This document shows positions 33,084-38,318 of a DNA stretch of 38,318 nucleotides, in pieces. The translations under genes were made by a program, and so were the position numbers. The stretch covers positions 1 through 38,318 of the forward strand of contig NZ_QPNC01000027.1 in assembly GCF_003386285.1 (NCBI RefSeq), in the 5' to 3' direction. This stretch comes from Nocardiopsis sp. FIRDI 009 (lineage in GTDB: Bacteria > Actinomycetota > Actinomycetes > Streptosporangiales > Streptosporangiaceae). How positions within the stretch are numbered: position 1 is the stretch's first letter; the number at the start of each line of letters is the position of its first letter. The notes under the pieces are model-generated. The model was not told the origin of the DNA. It did no database searches and was given only the letters and a program-made list of their open reading frames with translations.

Positions 33084-34123
33084 TGCGCGCCGCACCGGCC
33101 CTCCCGGGGATCCTCAGCACCGACCAGATCCTGCGCTCGGCCGCCTACCTGGCGCGTGCCCAGGAGCCCGACGGCGCGATCCCCTGGTTCCCCGGCGGCC
33201 ACACCGACGTGTGGGACCACGTCGAGTGCGCCATGGCCCTGACCGTGACCGGACGGACCGTGCCCGAGCACGCGCGGGCGGCCCGCCGCGCCTACCTGTG
33301 GCTGGCGGAGAGCCGCCACCCGGACGGGGGGTGGCCCGCCAAACTGCGCCAGGGCACGCCCACCACGGCCCTGCGCGAGGCCAACCACGCCGCCTACCCC
33401 GCGGTCGGGCTCCTCCACCACCTCCTGGTCACCGGCGACCTGGAGTTCGCCGAACGCACCTGGCCGGTGGTGGAGAGCGGGCTGGGGTTCGTGCTGGGTC
33501 TGCGCGGCGACCACGGGGAGATCATGTGGGCGCGTTCGGAGGACGGTTCCCCGGGTGACCACGCGCTGCTCACGGTCTGTTCGAGCGTCTACCACGCCCT
33601 GCGCTGCGGTGCCGCGCTCGGTACCCGGCTGGGGCGGCGGCGCCCCGAGTGGGACGCGGCCGCCGACCGCCTGGAGACGCTCATCAACGAGCGTGAGGAC
33701 CTGTTCGCGGACCGGGAGCGGTTCTCGATGGACTGGTTCTACCCGATCCTCAGCGGTGCCGTGCGCGGTGTCGCCGCCAAGGAGCGCCTCCAGGAGCGGT
33801 GGGACCGGTTCGTCGTCCCGGGGCTGGGCGTGCGGTGTGTGAGCGACCAGCCGTGGGTGACCGCCGCGGAGTCCTCCGAACTGGTCCTGGCGCTGGCCGC
33901 CATGGGCGAGCGCGAGGCCGGGGAACGCGTGCTCGGGGACGTGCAGCACCTCAGGGACGCCGACGACGGCGTCTACTGGACCGGGTACCAGTTCGCCGAG
34001 GACGTGCGCTGGCCGGTCGAGCGCAGCACGTGGACCTCGGCCGCGGTGATCCTGGCCGTGGACGCCCTGACCGGCGCGACCGACGGTTCACGGGTCTTCC
34101 TGCACACCTGGGACGAGGTGTAG
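33083..34123 (+). CDS. Prenyltransferase/squalene-cyclase-like alpha-alpha toroid protein
   Basis: 346 residues; ATG overlaps the stop of the methyltransferase (TGATG). The sequence has repeated motifs of alpha/alpha6 toroids: DGAIPWFPGG, HPDGGWPAKLRQG (QW-like) and DADDGVYWTGYQ. The letters D-A-D-D (about 292-295) resemble the DxDD of squalene-type cyclases, but its position near the C-terminus makes equivalence doubtful. Proteins like this are commonly annotated prenyltransferase in actinobacteria, without proof. Coupled to a glycosyltransferase and methyltransferase, it may modify a terpenoid or glycan. No signal peptide or membrane helix is seen. Confidence 0.75.
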   Translation: MRAAPALPGILSTDQILRSAAYLARAQEPDGAIPWFPGGHTDVWDHVECAMALTVTGRTVPEHARAARRAYLWLAESRHPDGGWPAKLRQGTPTTALREANHAAYPAVGLLHHLLVTGDLEFAERTWPVVESGLGFVLGLRGDHGEIMWARSEDGSPGDHALLTVCSSVYHALRCGAALGTRLGRRRPEWDAAADRLETLINEREDLFADRERFSMDWFYPILSGAVRGVAAKERLQERWDRFVVPGLGVRCVSDQPWVTAAESSELVLALAAMGEREAGERVLGDVQHLRDADDGVYWTGYQFAEDVRWPVERSTWTSAAVILAVDALTGATDGSRVFLHTWDEV

Positions 34124-34151
34124 GAGGCCGGGCCGACACCCCCGCACGCGA

Positions 34152-34259
34152 AGGGCCCCGGGGACCAGTTCAGCCTGAACTGCTCCCTGGTCGATGGAAC
34201 TGGATTTCCAGTCCAACTTCCAGGGAGCAGTTCACCGCGGACGCGCGGTGCGGGGCCCT
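34152..34259. terminator. Nested inverted repeats between convergent genes
   Basis: Outer arms AGGGCCCCG/CGGGGCCCT enclose a 15-bp perfect inverted repeat, TGAACTGCTCCCTGG (34176-34190) with CCAGGGAGCAGTTCA (34220-34234). A competing short hairpin AGTTCA/TGAACT (34167-34181), an inner CTGG/CCAG hairpin (34200-34211) and CACCGCG/CGCGGTG (34233-34250) are also present. It lies between the stops at 34123 and 34269 and probably acts as a bidirectional terminator. The alternative pairings are more elaborate than a plain terminator needs. Confidence 0.7.
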
Positions 34260-34268
34260 CTCCTCATC

Positions 34269-37151
34269 TCATCCGCTGCCGCGGTCGGTCCCCGGGAGGA
34301 AGGGATTGTCCGGTTCCTCCGGTTCGGTGGTGTCCCCGGGATCGCCCGGTTCGGGGTTGGTGGGCTGCTCTGGTTCACCCGTGCCGGGGTTCTGCGGGAA
34401 CTCGGGGATCTCCGGAATCTCCGGGATCTCGGGCTGCTCCGGGACCTCCGGCACCTGTGGCGTGGCGGGCTCCTCGTCGGCCGGGGCCTGGGGTGTCACC
34501 TCGGGCGCCCAGTACTCGTTGTCCCCGCCGAAGGCCGGGTCCGGGAAGGAGGCCGGCTCGTAGTTCGCCATCACCGCCGTCATGTAGCTCTTCCAGATCT
34601 CGGACGGCAGGCCGGTGCTGGAGATGCTCTGTCCGGGGATGGTGAAGGCCCGGTTGTTGTCGCTGTACACCCCGACGGCCGTCGACAGCTGCGGTGTGTA
34701 GCCCACGAACCAGGCGGCGGAGGTCCCACCGCCGCTGAGCTCGTCCCGGACGGTTCCCGTCTTACCCGCGACGGGGTGGTCCGGGTCCCACAGGTTCGCG
34801 CTCCTGCCGGTTCCGTTCTCGGCCACGCTCTCCAGGACGTAGGTGAGGTCCGCGGCGGTGGACTCGGAGACCGCCCGGTTGCTCTCCACCTCCGGTCGCT
34901 CGTTCTCGCCCTCGCGGTTGACGATCTCCCGGACCACGTGCGCGTCGACGTGCACTCCGCCGTTGGCGAAGGTGGCGTAGCCGCTGGCCTGGTCGACCGG
35001 CCGGACGCTGTTGGCGCCCAACGGCATGACCGGGACGAGCTGGTCGTCGTGGATACTGCCCTCCGGCAGCCCCGCGGCGTAGGCGGTGTCGCGGATCTCC
35101 TCGTACCCCACTTCCCGGGCGAGGTTGATGTACCCGAGGTTGTTGGAGATCTCGGTCGCCTGGAGGAGTGACATGATGCCGCCGGCCGAACCGCCCGCGT
35201 TCTGGATCCGGCTGCCGTTGATGGTCTGCGGCCCGCGCCCGTCCACGACGGAGTTGAAGCTGTAACCCTGCTCCAGAGCGGTGGCCAGCACGTACGGCTT
35301 GAACGCCGACCCGGCCTGGGCCGAGCCCAGGAACGAGCTGTCGTACTGGTTGGCGTGGTAGTCGTGCCCGCCGAAGAAGGCCAGGACCTCACCGGTCGCC
35401 GGGTCCACGGTGCTCAGACCGATGTTGATGCCCTCGGGGAGCTCCTCCTGGGAGACCTTCTCGTCAACGGCCGTGTAGGCCGCCTCCATCATGTCCTGGT
35501 CGAAGGTGGTGACGATCTGGTAGCCCTGCCGGTTGACCATGTCCTCGGTGTAGCCGAGCTGTTCGAGCTCCCTCATCGCCTCCTGGAGCATGTAGCCCCG
35601 GTAGCCGCTGAGGTCGGTGGTCTGGCGCTCCGGTTCGGGGGCGGGGAACTCCATCGCGTCGGCCTCGGCCTGGGTGATCGCCCCGGTGGTGACCATGCCG
35701 TCGACGACGTACTGCCAACGCTGCTTCATCTCGGGCGTGGTCTCCACGTCGGCCTGGCCGAAGGGGGTGGGCTGCTGGATGGCGGCGGCCAGGAAGGCCG
35801 CCTCCTCAGCCGTGAGCTCGTCGACGTCCTTGTGGTAGTAGGCCTCCGCCGCGGCCTGGATACCGTACGCCTGGCGGCCGAAGTAGATGGTGTTGAGGTA
35901 CTGCTCCATCACCCACTCCTTCGACTCGCTCTGGTCGATCTTGATGGCGATGATGATCTCCTGGATCTTCCGGGAGATCGTCCGCTCGTTGGAGACGCCC
36001 TCGAAGTAGTTGCGGACCATCTGCTGGGTCACGGTGGACCCGCCCTGGACCTGCTGGCCGGTGATGGTGGACCAGACCGCACGCGTGGTGCCGCGCACCG
36101 AGACGCCCGGTTCGGTCCAAAAACCCCGGTCCTCGGCCGAGATGACGGCCTCGACCACGTGGTCGCCGCCTGCGGTCATCTGGTCGTAGGAGATGATCTC
36201 CCGGCTGGTACCGCGCTCGGCGAAGACGGTCTCACCGTCGGCGAAGTAGAAGGTGGAGCCCTCGTCGACGGCGTCGGCCTGGGCCGCGTCGGGGACCTCC
36301 ACCGTGGCGTAGAAGTAGGCGAACACACCGCACCCGGCGATGATGCCGACCCCGACCACCACGAGGCAGACGCGGAGGATCCGCCACCACAGCGGAGCCT
36401 TTCCGCCCTTCTTCCCCTTCCTGCCCTTCCCGGCCTCGGCCTTGGTCTCGGTGGCGACCGCTCCGGCGGCCTCGGCCGTGGCTCTCCCGGTCTGCTCCTG
36501 TCCTCCGCCCGGGTCGGAATCGGGGACCGGGGCGTGGGTCGGAGTGGGGGTCGCGCCCTCTTCCTGGTCCTTGTCCTGGGGCACGACGTCGGACAGCCGC
36601 TGGGGGGTCGGCCACATGGGCTCGCCCTCGTCGGCCGGTTCGTTCACCGGCTGGAGGGGTCGCGTCTCGGGACCGCTCGGGGCCGTGTCCTCCTCGGCGG
36701 CGGGGGAAGCCTCGGAGGGGGCCTGCTCAGCGGACGCGGAGACCGCGATGGCCTCCGTCGGCGCGGTGTCGTCGGAGTCCTGGGGGGAGGCCGGGCGGCC
36801 GTCAGTCTCGGTGTCGTCCTCGGGGAACGCATCACTCTCGGCGGACGCGCCGTCCTTGGCAGACGACGTCGCCGCGGCATCGCCACCGGCGGCGGTGGAC
36901 GGCTCGTCCGCCCCCTCGGAGTCGGGGGTGGCCGGGGAGGCGGTGTCCTCGGTCGCGTCCCCGGTGCCGAAGCCCTGTTCCTGCAGGTGTTGGGCCACCC
37001 GGTCGCGCAGGAAGGATCCGCTCGTCTTGAAGACGCCCGGATCCGGCTGGGTCACCCCTTCGGAGGATTGGTCCTCGTCGGTAGCGGGTACGCCACGCTC
37101 AGACGTCAGATCAGTGGGCAGTTCTTCGGAAGAGGTGTTCGTGTCCGGCAT
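34269..37151 (-). CDS. Bifunctional class A penicillin-binding protein
   Basis: 960 residues from the ATG at 37149-37151; an earlier ATG at 37352 leads through poor codons. The cytoplasmic N-terminus (about 250 residues) is acidic and Ala/Asp/Glu/Pro-rich with a basic KGRKGKKGGK before one membrane helix (about 258-282). The glycosyltransferase (GT51) domain has E340 in AEDRGFW and GGSTVTQQMVRNYF. The transpeptidase has S615/K618 (SxxK, GSAFKP), S669 (SNN) and K797 (KTG), so both activities look intact. The C-terminal ~100 residues are Pro/Glu-rich with PEIP repeats. It builds peptidoglycan at the membrane. The class A paralogue cannot be named further. Confidence 0.93.
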   Translation of the reverse strand: MPDTNTSSEELPTDLTSERGVPATDEDQSSEGVTQPDPGVFKTSGSFLRDRVAQHLQEQGFGTGDATEDTASPATPDSEGADEPSTAAGGDAAATSSAKDGASAESDAFPEDDTETDGRPASPQDSDDTAPTEAIAVSASAEQAPSEASPAAEEDTAPSGPETRPLQPVNEPADEGEPMWPTPQRLSDVVPQDKDQEEGATPTPTHAPVPDSDPGGGQEQTGRATAEAAGAVATETKAEAGKGRKGKKGGKAPLWWRILRVCLVVVGVGIIAGCGVFAYFYATVEVPDAAQADAVDEGSTFYFADGETVFAERGTSREIISYDQMTAGGDHVVEAVISAEDRGFWTEPGVSVRGTTRAVWSTITGQQVQGGSTVTQQMVRNYFEGVSNERTISRKIQEIIIAIKIDQSESKEWVMEQYLNTIYFGRQAYGIQAAAEAYYHKDVDELTAEEAAFLAAAIQQPTPFGQADVETTPEMKQRWQYVVDGMVTTGAITQAEADAMEFPAPEPERQTTDLSGYRGYMLQEAMRELEQLGYTEDMVNRQGYQIVTTFDQDMMEAAYTAVDEKVSQEELPEGINIGLSTVDPATGEVLAFFGGHDYHANQYDSSFLGSAQAGSAFKPYVLATALEQGYSFNSVVDGRGPQTINGSRIQNAGGSAGGIMSLLQATEISNNLGYINLAREVGYEEIRDTAYAAGLPEGSIHDDQLVPVMPLGANSVRPVDQASGYATFANGGVHVDAHVVREIVNREGENERPEVESNRAVSESTAADLTYVLESVAENGTGRSANLWDPDHPVAGKTGTVRDELSGGGTSAAWFVGYTPQLSTAVGVYSDNNRAFTIPGQSISSTGLPSEIWKSYMTAVMANYEPASFPDPAFGGDNEYWAPEVTPQAPADEEPATPQVPEVPEQPEIPEIPEIPEFPQNPGTGEPEQPTNPEPGDPGDTTEPEEPDNPFLPGTDRGSG

Positions 37152-37435
37152 CTCGGTCTCAGGACGCTGCCCATCCGCCCCGCCGTCGCCGTGTCTACTC
37201 TCGCTCAGCTCCCCGCCCCCATGGCAAATCACGTCCGGCACGGTGCCGTCCAGATATTTGACGCGCCAGTGCCCCGGATCGGTTCGGTAAGAATCAGGAC
37301 TGAAGCGGTGACTCGGGGAATACCGCCACGTTCGCTCAACCCTCTCCCACACGATACCGGGGCGTAACAGCGTGCTCGTCGGTCAGGCGGGCCAGCAGGA
37401 AGTTCTTACCAAAGGCTTAACGTTGGACCGGCGTG

Positions 37436-38065
37436 TCAAAGCACACGTTCCAGGACACGCATGGAACCGACCACACGCACCTCCTTGAACAGGCCCGATT
37501 CGAGGGCACGGCGGTAGATGTTGTAGGGGGGTCGGCCGCCGTCCGCGGGGTCGGGGAAGACGTCGTGGATCACGAGCGCACCGCCCGGAGCGACGTGCGG
37601 GCTCCAGGACGCGTAGTCGGTCTGGGCCGTCTCCTCGCTGTGACCGCCGTCGATGAAGAGCATCCCGAGCGGGGCGCCCCACACAGCGGCGATGTCGGCC
37701 GAGCGGCCGACGAGTGCGATGACCTCGTCGTCGAGCCCGGCCTGGGTGATCGTGCGTCGGAAGTGCGGAAGGGTGTCGAACTTCCCGGTGACCTCGTCCA
37801 CGAGGGTGGCGTCGTGGTACTCCCAGCCCACCTGGTGCTCCTCGGATCCCCGGTGGTGGTCCACCGTGTGGATTCTCCCACCCGTCCGGCGCGCCGCCGC
37901 GCCGAGGAAGATGGTGGACTTTCCGCAGTAGGTACCGATCTCCACGATCGGGCCGAGGTGCGCGTAGGCGAGCGCGGTCTCGTAGAGGGCGGTGCCCTCA
38001 TCGGTGGGCATGAAGCCCTTGGCCGCCTCGGCGGCCGCCAGGAGTTCAGCGGGAATCGTCGTCAT
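37436..38065 (-). CDS. Class I SAM-dependent methyltransferase
   Basis: 209 residues. Motif I IVEIGTYCGKSTIFLG (about 40-55) and IHTVDHHRGSEEHQ, then LFIDGGHSEE, are typical of class I methyltransferases of the CmcI/Methyltransf_24 kind. The acceptor is unknown. It is upstream of the PBP gene on the same strand, separated by 284 bp, so linkage is uncertain. Given the glycosyltransferase-methyltransferase operon nearby, it may share a pathway, but that is a guess. Confidence 0.82.
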   Translation of the reverse strand: MTTIPAELLAAAEAAKGFMPTDEGTALYETALAYAHLGPIVEIGTYCGKSTIFLGAAARRTGGRIHTVDHHRGSEEHQVGWEYHDATLVDEVTGKFDTLPHFRRTITQAGLDDEVIALVGRSADIAAVWGAPLGMLFIDGGHSEETAQTDYASWSPHVAPGGALVIHDVFPDPADGGRPPYNIYRRALESGLFKEVRVVGSMRVLERVL

Positions 38066-38156
38066 GGGTCGATTCTCCCAGGCCCGGGAGGGTGCGCTCC
38101 TCCCGGGTCAACCCTCCGCACCCCCGAGCAGCACCCCACCCCCCACACACAACAAG

Positions 38157-38178
38157 GGGGTGCCCACCCGGACACCCC
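38157..38178 (-). terminator. Second hairpin after the rRNA operon
   Basis: GGGGTG (38157-38162) pairs with CACCCC (38173-38178) across a 10-nt loop; read on the minus strand it is followed by TTGTTGTG. It lies behind the main rRNA terminator and could be a back-up. Confidence 0.45.
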
Positions 38179-38211
38179 ACCCACACTTCACAACCGCACA
38201 AGCCCGCGCAC

Positions 38212-38252
38212 AAAAAAGAAGAAGAGGGCCACCCACAACAGGCGACCCCCTC
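38212..38252 (-). terminator. rRNA operon terminator
   Basis: On the minus strand GAGGGGGTCGCC pairs with GGTGGCCCTC (G-U pairs allowed) and is followed by TTCTTC and a T6 run (38212-38217). It lies directly downstream of the 5S rRNA 3' end. Confidence 0.75.
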
Positions 38253-38265
38253 CCCAAAAAAAACC

Positions 38266-38318
38266 GTGGCAGCGACCTACTCTCCCACCCCACCACAGGG
38301 CAGTACCATCAGCGCAAA
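38266..38318 (-). rRNA. rrf: 5S ribosomal RNA, 3' part only
   Basis: Reading the minus strand from the window edge gives GCGCTGATGGTACTGCC, GGGAGAGTAGGTCGCTGCCA and then the terminator T run. This is the conserved 3' third of bacterial 5S rRNA (loop E region through the closing helix). The gene continues beyond the window; the exact 3' end is placed within a few bases. An rRNA operon therefore approaches from the right on the minus strand. Confidence 0.92.

Noticed and set aside
38108..38296. Minus-strand open frame before the 5S gene
   Set aside because: It overlaps rRNA and terminator sequence; composition is not coding.

Overview
The window is very GC-rich DNA from a high-GC Gram-positive bacterium. 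GTG, TTG and apparently one CTG start are used, several promoters look leaderless, and hairpins often lack a U tail. Gene content (Asp23/AmaP operon, PknB-like kinase with one C-terminal membrane helix, KstR-like TetR protein, NrtR-nadA, large bifunctional penicillin-binding protein) points to an actinomycete. Nocardiopsis or a relative in the Nocardiopsidaceae is my best guess, inferred from protein character and not from a search. It is chromosomal housekeeping DNA with one small accessory patch and the 3' end of an rRNA operon at the right edge.

Layout. 1-1550: the 3' tip of glyA and complete sdaA (serine metabolism). 1551-3100: two unrelated toxin-antitoxin pairs (RelE/Phd and Doc/antitoxin), each followed by a degenerate copy of the last ~100 bp of sdaA. 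This is the clearest sign of insertion in the window. 3153-3876: two small unrecognised genes. 3949-6526: a six-gene Asp23/AmaP envelope operon on the minus strand. 6828-9121: divergent purU and a PLP-dependent aldolase/deaminase-like gene. 9254-10809: a CDP-alcohol phosphatidyltransferase and a DUF3618 protein. 11128-11750: bcp peroxiredoxin and a short tRNA with anticodon UAG. 11850-13028: Ser/Thr kinase. 13376-16151: an M16 peptidase pair, one active-type and one without the zinc motif. 16291-20771: lipoprotein, sppA, flavin reductase and an L,D-transpeptidase-like lipoprotein.

20844-24326: a four-gene glycine betaine/choline-type ABC importer. 24484-27212: HAD hydrolase, then the NrtR-type regulator divergent from nadA, with a long imperfect palindrome between them. 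27380-28804: a sigma-like protein with a membrane helix and a long acidic outer tail. 28818-30853: a KstR-like TetR regulator divergent from an MBL hydrolase, with two KstR-like operator sequences between them. 31022-34123: a tightly coupled operon of glycosyltransferase, methyltransferase (CTG start) and prenyltransferase-like alpha/alpha-toroid protein. 34152-34259: an elaborate nested inverted-repeat region between convergent genes. 34269-37151: bifunctional class A PBP. 37436-38065: a second methyltransferase. 38212 to the end: terminator and 3' part of a 5S rRNA on the minus strand.

Cell-envelope functions dominate (Asp23 operon, phospholipid synthase, L,D-transpeptidase, PBP, SppA, kinase). 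The best candidates for undescribed biology are the sdaA-tail/toxin-antitoxin array, the class I-shaped UAG tRNA, the GT-MT-prenyltransferase operon and the nested-repeat region after it. No CRISPR array, phage gene, transposase or integrase was seen.
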